Positions 20,681 to 32,264 of a stretch of 64,000 nt of DNA are shown piece by piece. Positions within the stretch are counted from its first letter, which is position 1. Each line of letters begins with the position of its first letter. The stretch spans positions 413,614,031 through 413,678,030 of the forward strand of contig NC_066583.1 of the NCBI RefSeq assembly GCF_024323335.1, read 5' to 3'. The position numbers were made by a program, and so were the translations under genes. This stretch comes from Lathyrus oleraceus. Its lineage: Eukaryota; Streptophyta; Magnoliopsida; Fabales; Fabaceae. The notes under the pieces were generated by a model. That model did not search any database and had not been told where the DNA came from. It worked only from the letters and a program-made list of their open reading frames with translations.

Positions 20681-21516
20681 TGTTCAATCTGTTTGAATCT
20701 GCTGTTATCTGTTTGATTGGAAAATCGTGAGAACACTGTCGGGATTTAACTTTGCATAAACTAACAAAAAGAGCTTTTTTTTTCTTTTCTCTTTTGTTTT
20801 TGCTTTTGTTTTTGTTTTTTTTTTAGCAGAGTTAAATCCCTAAATCCTTGAAATGGTTAGTACAATGCCATGATGTTATGATGTTATGTTGTTATGATGT
20901 CATGTTGTTAGATAAATAACAAGCACAAGCAAGTCACACAACAATCATTCCTAGGTTTTAAGGCTTGCGTGAGTTCCATAGGTAAATACCCTCCCCACTG
21001 AAGTTTGGTTGGTTCAACCTGTCTTAGAATAGTAACCGGGTTCTAGAAGGATCTCAAATCATTGACCTTTCCTTAAGTCCACTTCAGTGCAACACCAAGT
21101 GGTTGACCGAAGCTTCCCTAAAGTCCAATCTCAAAGAGTGTAGTATCGAGTCTCAACCAACTCCAGTCGGAACCGAAGCCAGTTATCTCACTACTTTCTA
21201 ATGGCCAGGATGAGTCAATTAGGGTTCTAAAGGTCTGGTTAATGCTTTTATGACACCACGCGAATGCCAAATATTTCCTCAACTAACATGAGGAACATCA
21301 GGACATCCAAAGTGCCACATTAACCGTAGCCATCATTTTGACCATTCCAGTATACGCCGGACAGTCGCGATGATCTCTTGCTACTTACCTAAGGTACACT
21401 AGATCCGGGTGTAGGATCTTTCACTCAAGCATAACATACCCAAGCAACCCCTTAAAAATAAATCAGACAAATTGAATAAGTGATCTTGTTTTTAAGGTAA
21501 CCTCTCTTTTTAAGGG
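20681..21516 (-). other. Leader of element C
   Basis: About 830 bp between PBS and gag, without ORF1. It contains a T-rich run (about 20777-20823) and short ATGATGTTATG repeats (about 20870-20910). No convincing ORF. Confidence 0.7.
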
Positions 21517-21534
21517 TCCCCAGCAGAGTCGCCA
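21517..21534 (-). promoter_or_regulatory. Primer-binding site of element C
   Basis: Minus strand TGGCGACTCTGCTGGGGA, four bases from the LTR end at 21539. It is the same tRNA-complementary sequence as in D and A; the likely primer is tRNA-Arg, by analogy to Ogre. Confidence 0.85.
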
Positions 21535-21538
21535 GTTC

Positions 21539-23531
21539 TGTCATACGGTGAACTGGACTTTTTGTGGTTTTAATCGCAATGTCGCGGTTAGCAAGAGTCG
21601 CCACCGACTTTTCTTTTATCCAATAAGGAAAGGTGGAAAAGAACAGGAAAAACCTTAATTTAGATTTTGGGTTCGGGAGGTACATTATACAAAGGGAAGG
21701 TGTTAGCACCCTTTGTATCCATGGTTATCCATGGGCTCTTAATTGCTCGATCACTTATATTATTTTTGTCTAAAAAAAAGTGTTTGTGAATTGTTTAGAA
21801 AAATTGTTTTGAAAAGAGAATTTAACTTTGTAATGATTCTTGTATGAATGTATACAAAGTGATTATCTCGTTTAGTTTTGAAAATTGTTTAGAAAAATAT
21901 AACTCGGTAATGATTCTAGTATGAATGTATACCAAGTGGTGATTTTCTGAAGGCATTTTGAAAGGTGTGAGGTGCAAAAAAAATGTTTTAAGTTGTGAGC
22001 CAGCAATTAAGAGTTATACCGACCCAAGGTCTTTACGGGCATTTCCTATCCTTATGAGGGTAAAACTGTCCTTATTATTGAGAAATAAGTAGTTTTATCC
22101 TTTGGATGTAAAAGGGTCATCGTAGGGTCATCGATTGGTCATTGAAGGCAACAGTTATGAGGATACCTTAGCATTCGAAGGGACTATCATCATTTAACCG
22201 TAGGCAACATCGGAGGGTCATCGAGGGACAAAGTTGTATATTCGAAGGCAACATCCGAGGGACTATAATTTATTTTATGATGATTTAACCGAAGGGTCTT
22301 TGCTAAGGGTATCCCCACGTTCGCGGGACATGACCGTAATATCGTAATCGTAAGGCAACAAAGAGAGGTCCAAGATCACTTATTCAAAGGCAAAGTTTTA
22401 CAATTAATTATATAATTAGGATGAAACTCCACATTAAAATTATTAAAAATAATATATTAAAAAATTAATACATTAGAAATTAATACATTAAAAAATTAAT
22501 TTAGGGTGAAACTCCACAAGGGTATCCCACAAATAAAGTGGAATACCTAGCCAATAACCTTTTCCTGGGATATGTGAACCTTTACGAAACTCAAAAAAAG
22601 AAACATGTCAGAACACCAAATCAGGGTGCAATCGAAGATTACACCGGAGAAATATCACAACAATAAATAGGATAGGATAAATAATGCATGGCTATGATAA
22701 AAACATAAAAAAAACAGACTAGAAGAATCAGGTACTGTCTCGTTCGTCTCTGCCTCGCCTAGCGAAGGCCACGGATTTTGAATTTGAAAACAGCCCCATG
22801 TTAGGAACTTTGAATTTTATGGCATTTTATCACAGGAATAACATGGTCAAACATTCAGGGTATTCAGGCATATTTAAATTCCCATACGAAAGCAAATTAT
22901 ATATCAACATTTAATCATGATGCATTATATATGTAGATATGGCCAATTGAAAGTATAAACAATAGAGATACGCAAACCTGTTTGCCAATTCAAGGTTGAA
23001 GGGATTGACCACTTGTAGTATCGGAATAAGTTAGGCAGCGGGAATTGGACGGCGATGGCTTCGGTGCAGATGGGCTGCCTTCAGGGTTTCTTTACTCTGA
23101 ATTCTCCGGGTAGGCAGGGTTCCTATGCCAAAGTTTCTATCCGTCCTTCTCTATTCTCTCTCTTTCTTTTTCCTCAAGGTTTTGTTCCAAGGAAACCTCA
23201 GAGTGTTTTGCTTCTCTTCCTTCTTTCTCCAGTAAATCTCCCAGTGTAAACTCCAAGTGTCACTCCCCTACTGAAACTTCAGTATTTATAGACTAATTTC
23301 GTGGGTAATGGGCTTGGAATGAGGGAGACCCAAGTCCAAAATAATTTGTTATATTTTATTTATTTATTTATTTTAATTATTTAATTAATTAATTAATTAA
23401 TTAATTAAAAAATTTTTTTTTTTTTCTTTCTTTTTTTTTTCGTTTTTTTTTTTTTCGTTTTTTTTTCGTTTTTTTTTTTTTTTTTTTTTTTTTTTGTAGG
23501 AAAAATGATGGGTAATTTTTGGGGTATGACA
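21539..23531 (-). repeat. 5' LTR of element C
   Basis: Near-identical partner of 11920-13947. Hairpin CCATGG-TTAT-CCATGG at 21719-21734, TATA box 23283-23290, shorter poly(T) tract. The TSD TTAAC follows at 23532. Confidence 0.93.
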
Positions 23532-24751
23532 TTAACCTAACAAAGTCAAATCAACATTGACCAAGGCCCAACAATACAAGTCAAACTCAACAAGTCAATT
23601 AAAACGGCTCTACACGATTTATTTGGTATTTAAACAATTAAAAATAATCAAAATATGCATTAAATTAAATAATGGTTGGACAATTTCCTAAAACCTCATC
23701 AAAACACCAAAGAAATGACCATGAGATTTATCATAGGTCAAACAAGGCCAAAGTTCCTTGGAGAAAAAAATTCATAATTTTTGGAAACTTAAAATTATTT
23801 TTAAACAATTAAAAATATTCACAAAATCAATTAAATCATGAAAAATATTAATAATGATCCAAAAAATAATTTTAATTCAGAAAATGAAAGAGGAATTTAT
23901 TTAAATTTTTTTGGTGAAACTCTCATTTTTTTTTTGGATCAATATTAAAATTAATACGAATTAATGAAAATAACACAAATAAAATGAAAATTGGAAAATC
24001 AGAAAAAACGTGGACCACTTGATCTCCCTCATTAATTGAGGTGGAAGATCAAGTGGATCTAAACGCACGTTCCATGATGAAGTTGAGTCAGCGCGCCACA
24101 TGAGTGGTAATCAAAACCAATGCTCGTGATTAAAACAATTTGAATAGATCATGTGGCTCTGGACCATGCCAACTCACCACCGGAGCAAAACTCCGGTCAC
24201 CTTCTCAGGTGAGCCTCGCACGGACTGGTCCACTCATCATCATCACTAAAATAAAAAATAAGGACATGATTTTAAAGTAAAAATGGCACTGATCACAAAT
24301 CTGGCCTCAATTCATCCTAACTCCAAGTATATTGAGAGATACATGGAGTTGAAATTTGAGGTACATGATCTGAGATGCTTCAATTTGACCTCAAAGCAAC
24401 TAAATCTTCTTGCCTACATTGGTAGAACTTCATACAACCAAGGAATCAAGAGAATTATGGAGAATTAAGTGAGAATCGAAGAGATGAAAAATTCTGGAAA
24501 ATACCTTCAATGCAGTGTAGAATTCGATTCCTCTTGCTTTGATTCTTGCTTAATCTCACTCAGGAAGCTTGCAGAAGTAGATTAGAATCAACCAAAGGCT
24601 TTGGATCTCTGGAGTTTTGAATCTCACAACAGTGAGATTCAAACTCAATTTTCAAAGAAAATTCTCAGGTTTCTCCTTTCAAATGAAAGGGTTTGGGGTA
24701 TTCGAGCAAAGCTGGCGCGAGGGGATCCTCATTTCTGATGCCAAAGGCCTC

Positions 24752-24759
24752 TATTTATA
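24752..24759 (-). promoter_or_regulatory. TATA box in LTR of B
   Basis: Minus-strand sequence CTATAAATAGAGG, a classic plant TATA box, about 1.5 kb from the LTR 5' end. Confidence 0.65.
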
Positions 24760-26277
24760 GTTGTAGCACATGTTATTTGCACCTTCAAATTAAACTTCCA
24801 AATTTGGCAATGGATGATGCATGCTTGCATGGGCGTGTACAGGCCCATGAAGTCACTCTCTTAGGTCCATAATCAAGTGTGAATGAGTCTGAAAGCAACT
24901 TGGAATGCAAGGCAATAGTGTGGGGTTATTTGAAGTTTTGATTTTGCCAAATGATGATGCCATGTTCAAGCCATGCGCAGACCATCCAAATCTTGTCTAA
25001 AATGAATGAAATTGGACTTTTTGGAAATGTTAGATCAAGAGGAACAACTATTATGTTGAACACTTTTCCATTTGAAACTTGTATCATGGTGAATTTTGAG
25101 GTGGAAGTTTAGAAAATTTAACATATCAAATTTTTTTCTGAGTCTCAAGCCATATGTTCACTTATTCCACCTAGGCTAACTTTGTGTGTGAGCTTCTATT
25201 GAGAAATGTGTCTTCATAAAACTTGTACCTCTTTCAAAGACCTCCAAAATGGTTACAAATTTGGCCTCATTTGGATTTAAAATGAACGAGTTATGCATTT
25301 TTGAAGTTGAAGAAAATCACTTGTTAAATGGTATTGGTCCAAAATGACCTATAATGTATCCTCATATCACATGCTCATAAAATTTGATTTATCTCTTCCT
25401 CTAAACATAAATGTTTAAGTAGACACCTTAAATTTGATTGTGCAACTTGGAAATATTTCATCTCATAAAAATTGAGCAAGTTATGGCCTTGGGAAGTTGA
25501 CCTCCAAATTAGGGTTTAGACAAAATGACCTATAATCTTTCACCAAAAAAATGACTTTCCAAGCAATCTTATCTCTAGACCTTAACATGAAAGTTGTTTG
25601 GAATGTCATTTAGAGTAACTTTGCTCTTGGAATCATTTTTATATGATAAAAATTGTAGGAGATAGGGTATAGGGGACCCCAATTTTGATCAGATGAATTC
25701 CTCTGGTCAACCACCATTAACTAACTTGCTAGCTTACAAATTTCTTGACTTTTGGGACTCATGGGAGATCAAATATGCATAATATGATTAAATTTGAGGT
25801 GTAACTTGAAATATTTGATCAAATGTTGAAGCAGCTTTGTGAAGAAGTTACACAAGATACCCAGATGAACTAGGGTTTCCAAGGCAAACCAATTCCAAAC
25901 TTTTGATGATTTGATGATCAAAATAACATATGAAGCTCATGGAGACTCATATATGATGTCTAAAGCCATTGTGGACCATTCCTTGATTGTGCTCTTGGCA
26001 AAGAGGGTTTTAAACCCTAACTGTGAGCTTGATAGATCAAAGGTGATCATGTGCCTTACCTACAAAATAGTTGGACAAATGCAAAGACATATTTTTGGTA
26101 TTTTTGGTTAGTAAATGATAAAATACAAAGTATGATACAATCAAATGGTGCTTGGTGATCTCTCCTAATACAAACCCAATGAATGAGGGGTAAGGAGGAC
26201 GCCAAGGTATGATCCCAATGCTAATGCATATGATGAGATAGAATGAGGGATCTTAGGGTCAAAATGGGGGTCTTACA

Positions 26278-26769
26278 GCTGCCCCTATTTAAGGACGTTC
26301 TAACTGAGGAGATGAAGGTTAAAATCTTCGTATCGACTCAGTAGAATGGGCTTAAATAACAACTTATAGAAACAAATTTTGATACCTAAGAGACCTCATG
26401 ATGCATATGATATGAATGCAAAAATAATCTCTGTGGGGGAAAATGTTGCCACAAAGCAAAAGAAATCCGGAGAGACTGGAAGTCTGCAGGAACACAATGC
26501 ATTTCATAAGGAAAACTCACTAGGGAGACAGAGCTCTGAGGGGAGTAAATGGTTATGCGTAGGCCAGGCTACGACTTAAAACTGCTAGGGGACACGAGGG
26601 ATTTCCATGAAAATAAATCAATGGGTAAATCAGAACAAAGCTGAAATACTCGAACCCGGCAGGAACAACGATTCCACTATGGAAATACGCACTCAACTCA
26701 ACTGGGGAAGGGAAGATCTTCAACACAGGAGGAGTAGAAATATATTATCCACTACCAGTTACTGGGTAC
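26278..26769 (-). other. PPT and left part of 3' UTR of element B
   Basis: PPT AGGGGCAGC (minus strand) at 26278-26286, then non-coding 3' UTR with short CTAGGGGA/CTGGGGAA motifs. It stops at GGTAC (26765-26769), the duplicated target of element A, and resumes at 52398. Confidence 0.8.
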
Positions 26770-26987
26770 TGTAGCGGTGTATTCATCGCTATATGATTTA
26801 TTGATTAAACCATAAGCAAAGCATACAAAGAAATCGAGTCGCCACCGCACTTTTATTTATCCAAAGGATTGGCTAAATAGCGAACAAAAGCCTAAGAAGT
26901 TTTACACGTAGAAAACTAATGAAAAGATCAGAGAATCTGGGTAAGGGGTAAATTACGCAATGGGAAGGTGTTAGGCACCCAAAACGT

Positions 26988-27003
26988 CCTAGGTACTCCT
27001 AGG
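26988..27003 (-). other. Conserved LTR hairpin, element A 3' LTR
   Basis: CCTAGG-TACT-CCTAGG, 218 bp from the LTR inner end, preceded by GGTGTTAGGCACC. The 5' LTR copy is at 47133-47148. Confidence 0.65.
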
Positions 27004-27779
27004 GAGCCCTTTTCACACTTGTTGTATAAAAAATGTTTATTTGTTTATGACATATTGTGCAAACATGATTGGGATGATGAGAAAAGAATGTACAATTTTA
27101 TTATTTTTGTGTTTGAACGGATGAACCCGTTGCCTACGTACCTTCCATGAAAGGTAAGGATCAAAACGCCGTAGTTCGGCTAAAAAATTTCCAAAATTTC
27201 AGTGGGTTCATTTTAAAACAAGAGCACTAAGGCTTTTCATTACCAATGCGAGAAAACTCAACCAATACCAACAATCCACCATGCGAGGATGGCTTCAACA
27301 TACTAGTGAGGGGTTAACCCTATAATAAGTATGGAAGGCTTACAATCAACTCACTAAGGATAAGGTAAGATTTACATTAACCACTATGGTAATTGAAACC
27401 TATAGCTAATGTATGAAAAATTTAACAAAAATGGACAAAGCCACAAAACAATTGAATGGATGAAGTTAATTGATTATGAGTATTCACAAAAGGATGGTCA
27501 AAGTATGATTAAGATTCAATTTAGAAAGAAGTGTTATGAAAAGTGAAGTTTGAAAAGTCAAGGACTTAGTGTCCAGGTTTCTAATTTAAAAACATGAGAA
27601 TGTTTGCACAATAGTTCAAAGTTTTGAATTAACAATGTGAAAAGGTTTAGGACAAAGTGGGTATGGGTGAAGGAGTGTAAAACTTCTCAGAAGTTCACCT
27701 CTTGAAATCATATAGAAGATGATTCAAGTGTGTCCTTTGGAATGAGGAAACAATGCAAGTAAGCAAATAAACAAAGCAA

Positions 27780-27980
27780 GATGATACCGGAAGCCAATCA
27801 ATGGACTTACACCAATCTCACAAACAAAGGCGGATACCGGATACCAATCAATGGATTTACACCAATCTCCTAAAACAAAACAATGATACCGGATGCCAAT
27901 AAATGGACTTATACCAATCTCACAAAACAAACACGGATACCGGATACCAATCAATGGATTTACTCCAATCTCCTAAAGAA
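27780..27980. repeat. Short tandem repeats inside LTR of A
   Basis: The unit GATACCGGATACCAATCAATGG followed by a run ending CCAATCTC recurs about every 55-60 bp, four to five times. The same array is present in the other LTR (about 47925-48125). Confidence 0.75.
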
Positions 27981-30900
27981 AAACAAAACATGGATGTCAG
28001 ATGCCAATCTATCTGGACTTATACCAACCTCCAAAGGATGATCATAGGAGTACAAATGCCAACAACATGGACTTACAATTGTATCCTCACATGCAACAAA
28101 CAAACAGGAACTAAGCTAAGAGGACATAAGTGGCCAATGAAATGGTCTTACACTCAATCCCTTCCAAATCATAGGAACAATGGCCAATGAATGGACTTAC
28201 TGTTGATTCCTCAATGGGCAAACTCAAACAAATCACAAAGATATGAAATGATGATCATGCAATAATGAACAATTAATGATGATAAATTCACCAAGGCAAA
28301 CGAGCAAGCATGCACAAATGAATCAAGCAATCAATCAAACAAAGTCATTTAGCACACACTATATCCAAGCAATTAGGCTCAAGCAAGGGTTAGACTTTAA
28401 AGTCAACTGGAATGGGGTAAGTGGTGCTCTTACCTTAACATTGAGAGTTAAGGTGAAGCAGATGAGAGGATATGAGGGGTGTGCCTCATTGCTCTTATCC
28501 CTGGCCTGGGAGAGCATTGAATGATAGAAGGTGTGGGAGTTCAGAAAGTTGGAACTCTCTCCACAAGTTAATGACTCTATAGATCTTGGGTTAAGATCCA
28601 CAATGCTACAACATGTAATGTGAGCAAAGGGATGACACACAGAATAGTAGGAGATGGACTACACATCTCTTCTATCTACCAATTGCCTTATCAAAAGGAC
28701 TTTTCCTGCTTAGGGACAAAGATAAACAATCACAAACATTGCCTCTTAAGGAGGACTTCAGACAGGTGCCTGGCCAAGTAACAGACCAGGTCTTCCAGAC
28801 TACATGAAGAAGAGATGTTATACCTCAATGCTTAAGCTATCAAGCAAAGCAAAAGCAAGTTCACAATGAACTATAGCAACTAAGGTACCTGAAATCAATC
28901 CAATTCAATCAGTACTCAAGTCACAAAAGTCAAACAGATGAACCAACAGTCAACAGACAGTGTACAATCAAACAATCAAGGCTACATTGTGCAAAGCACA
29001 AGCTCAACTCAAATGAGCCAAAGAATCCTACAAAACAAGTCAATTTTAGTTCATAACAATTAAGCAAACCAACTCAAGCTATGCAAATTGATCTCCTTAA
29101 AGCCATATGCTTCTTATCCTGAAAAACAAACTCAAACATGAGAAGTAGACCACTAGGACAAGGCCTAGGGTCAAAGAAGGAGAAATAAACCAAAACAGAA
29201 TATGAAAGTTGCTAAGAATCAAGATTAATCAATCAAGAACAAGATCCAAGTGGTCTCACATTGAAAGCATCAACCAATTTCATTTCATACACAAATCATG
29301 TCAAAGTGTGCAAGTGGGAATCACATTGGAGCAAACAGAGTGAACACAAACATATCAAATCAACAATGGCTCAATAAATTCCAAGAAAAATCATGCCTAA
29401 ACAGAACATATCAAATGAGCAACATACCAAAAATCATGGCATTTGGATAAGTTGAAACAGGTCAATTAAAATCAACAAGTCAAGGTATGCAAAAACAAGC
29501 TCAAACAAGGCCACATATTGATGCATCAACTTCAGACAAGCATAAAACAGAATCTACACATGATAAATGAATCAAACCAAAGCCATAGCAAACTTCAAAG
29601 TGTCTAGAACACATGTGCAAAATTTCAAGTTCATGTGATAAGGCATAAGAATTTCACAAATCATCTAAATTCAACACTCAACAAAAGTCCAATCTTGACC
29701 AATCAGAAAAGAAAATCTCAAACAAATTGGAAATGAATCTAAAAAATCCACAAAAAATCATGATCAAACTTAGAATCTAGAAGAATCAACATGCAAAAAA
29801 ATCAGATTAATTGAAGTTCATATGGCATGGTAAATAAAATCAGCAAATTGGACAAGAAATGGTGTGACACACATTGTCACACCTCCAATGATCATATCAT
29901 ATCTCACAAACCAGAAATGCAAAAATGCTCATCAAAGTGTCTAGATTAAGCATGTAAATTTTCAGCTTCATTGGATCAAACATCATGATTTCATAAAAGA
30001 AATGGCAAGCAATGTGCAATGAATGACATGCAAGAACAAACCCTAGGCTAAAAACAATTTCAACCGAGCACAAATTCTGGAAAAATATCCAATAAAAATT
30101 AGACATTACAAGGAACATTGCACAAAAAATCTCATGTGAATTGAATCAGTATTTTTAGAGTTATGAATTTTTGAATGGAAAGAAAAATTAAAATCATATG
30201 AAAGACATAGCATGAACAAGTATGGCATAAGTGAAGAAAATACAAAAAGCCAAAATGTAAAACGCTTGGGTCTGGAATCGAACCGCGTGTGCGTTTGAAA
30301 ATGGCGCCATGTCAAAACGCCGCGTTTCATTTAAATGAAACGCTGGCCAACCAGCGGTCGACACATGGACCAACGCATGGCGCAGAAACACGAATTCACA
30401 TGCAAACACGGCCAGGAATGGATCAAAACGAATCTGGAAATAGAAACCCTAATGTTCTTCACGTGTTCATCATGTTCATCATCATCATGATCCAACGTGC
30501 ACAGAAATTTACAAAACATATATCATTGAACTCGTCATTCAACACACATCACATATCCAGCATCAATTTGACCTAAATCTAACCATATCAAACGGATCGA
30601 GCAAAAACAAGTTTCAACATCCAAACTTCAAATCATGATAACTAACTCAAAACAGCATGAAAATCCACGATCTAAAGTTCAACATAATCAGCAATGGAGG
30701 ATCTACAAGATGCACGTCATAATTACATGAATTAGAGCGATCGAATTCTAACCTCTATGAAGATGCAGAGTTGGATTCGCTTGATTCAAGGCCTGGCAGT
30801 GTGAAACAGATACTCTATGTTGCTTGGAGAGGTGAATGGATGCAATGAAGTAGCTCAACAATGCTTGATTTTGATGAAATCTCCAACTGCCATGGGAATG

Positions 30901-31106
30901 CTCAAGCTTCAACAGTCACAATTCTTCAAGAATTCTTCACAATCTTGCTTCAACAGATCTTCACAATGTTGGTAAATGATGAATAGATCGAAAAGCCAGC
31001 AAAAGAAATGAAGGAAAATGAAGAAAAAAGTTGAGAGAATTTGAGATGAAAACTTTTGGATCTGAAATTGTGAAGTCTTTTCTTTGATTTTCTGTTATGA
31101 TTAGCA

Positions 31107-31113
31107 CTTTATA
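31107..31113 (-). promoter_or_regulatory. TATA box in 3' LTR of A
   Basis: Minus strand GGGTATAAAGTGC; the copy in the 5' LTR, the one that would drive transcription, is at 51249-51255. It lies about 1.14 kb from the LTR 5' end. Confidence 0.55.
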
Positions 31114-32255
31114 CCCACTGCTAATGATGCTGATTAAACATGTTTAGCCAAAAACCCAAGGATTAGTGAAATGGAATGATTTATGCAATTTGGCCAAAAT
31201 ACCCTCATGCACATGCTAGGCAATGGAACAACGCGAATTGCACTTGAAACAAGTCTTAAAATCTGTTTTGAGGCAAATGGAATTGGTTTGAAATGAAAAT
31301 AATGCACACTTTTCAAATTCACCTTTTCCCACCAAAATTCAAAATGAAATCAAGTGAAAAATGCACTTTTTTGTGTGATGCGTTTTAATGAAATGTGATG
31401 CATGATTATGATAGTAGAGATCAAGAGAAAATTGCTCCAAAAAGAACCACATGAATTGGCCTTTTGGTGTAAAAGTTATGCCTTGTTGAAGTTCAAATTT
31501 CCTTGACAATGATTTGATCATAACTTGCCAACCACAAATGAGAAATGGATGTTCTTGGACTTTTTGGAAAGGTGAGAGCAAGATCTTCAACTTTCATGTT
31601 GGGAAAATTTTCATTTGAAGCTTGCTTGATGATGTAAGTTTGAGGAGAAGACCTTTCCATTTTTGGCAGTTTGAAATTACAGGTCACTTACTATTTTTGG
31701 AAACTTTTCACCTGACCTCAAATTCTTCCATGTTGATATTTGACATGTTAATTGAGACTTGTATGGACATGAATGAGGTCTCTCTAACCATCTCCCACCT
31801 TCAAATCCATGATTGAATGCACAGTTGACTTGTGTTGACTTTTCTAGGGTTTCAGTTGACTTAGCTATGCTCTGATGAAATCCAAGCCTCTACCACTTGA
31901 GATCTTGATTCAAAATGATGTCATGGTTTATATGAACTCTTGTAAATGATCATGGTGCCCAAATTCTTCAGAATGGTCACCATCTATGGCTCAATGAATG
32001 CCTTTGACTGGTTTGACCTAATGTTGCTTCATCTGCAAGTAACAAGGTTAGATGACAATATTTTTGTACTTTTGGTTAGTAAACAAATGAAAAGCAATGA
32101 TATACATATGCAAGACATGCTTGGTGATCAAGAACCACACTCAAAAGATAACCCACCCACAGGGAAGGAGGCAAAGTGTACAATGATCCTTGAGGCAATG
32201 ATATGATATGACATGATGCCAAGAGGGATCTTAGGGACAAAATTGGGGTCTTACA

Positions 32256-32264
32256 GATGCCCCT
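32256..32264 (-). promoter_or_regulatory. Polypurine tract of element A
   Basis: Minus strand AGGGGCATC directly before the 3' LTR, one base different from the PPT of B and C. Confidence 0.65.

Larger units (their letters stand above)
11920..23531 (-). mobile_element. Element C: young non-autonomous Tat-type element (11.6 kb)
   Basis: Two LTRs of 2,028 bp (11920-13947) and 1,993 bp (21539-23531) start TGTCATACGG and end GGGGTATGACA on the plus strand. They are flanked by a perfect TTAAC duplication at 11915-11919 and 23532-23536. Inside, read on the minus strand, are a PBS, a leader, an intact 1011-codon Gag-Pro ORF, fragments of pol, a 3' UTR with repeats, and a PPT. There is no ORF1. The RT core, most of both RNases H and the N-terminal half of integrase are deleted. 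LTRs differ at only about five bases outside homopolymers in roughly 1.9 kb compared by eye, so insertion is recent. Confidence 0.93.
9951..26277 (-). repeat. 3' LTR of element B, interrupted by element C
   Basis: The plus strand starts TGTAGCGGTAAATTC at 9951 and ends GGGGGTCTTACA at 26277. Without C (11920-23531) and one TTAAC copy it is 4,710 bp, matching the LTR of D. It has a TATAAATA box at 24752-24759 and the LTR double hairpin at about 10147-10180; here the second hairpin has one mismatch (CCTAGG/CATAGG). A GC-rich hairpin, ACCGGAG-CAAAA-CTCCGGT, lies near 24179-24197. Confidence 0.85.
26770..32255 (-). repeat. 3' LTR of element A (5,486 bp)
   Basis: TGTAGCGGTG...GGTCTTACA on the plus strand. 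It holds the LTR double hairpin (hairpin 2 at 26988-27003), short degenerate repeats of ATACCGGA.GCCAATCAATGG at 27780-27980, a 22-bp perfect palindrome near 30320-30342 that is missing from the other LTR, the GC-rich hairpin CGCTGG-CCAA-CCAGCG just after it, and a TATA box at 31107-31113. Confidence 0.95.

Noticed and set aside
27724..28190. Small ORFs with Ile-Gly-Ile-Arg-Tyr repeats in the LTR of A
   Set aside because: They come from the short tandem repeats of the LTR and are duplicated in the other LTR for the same reason.
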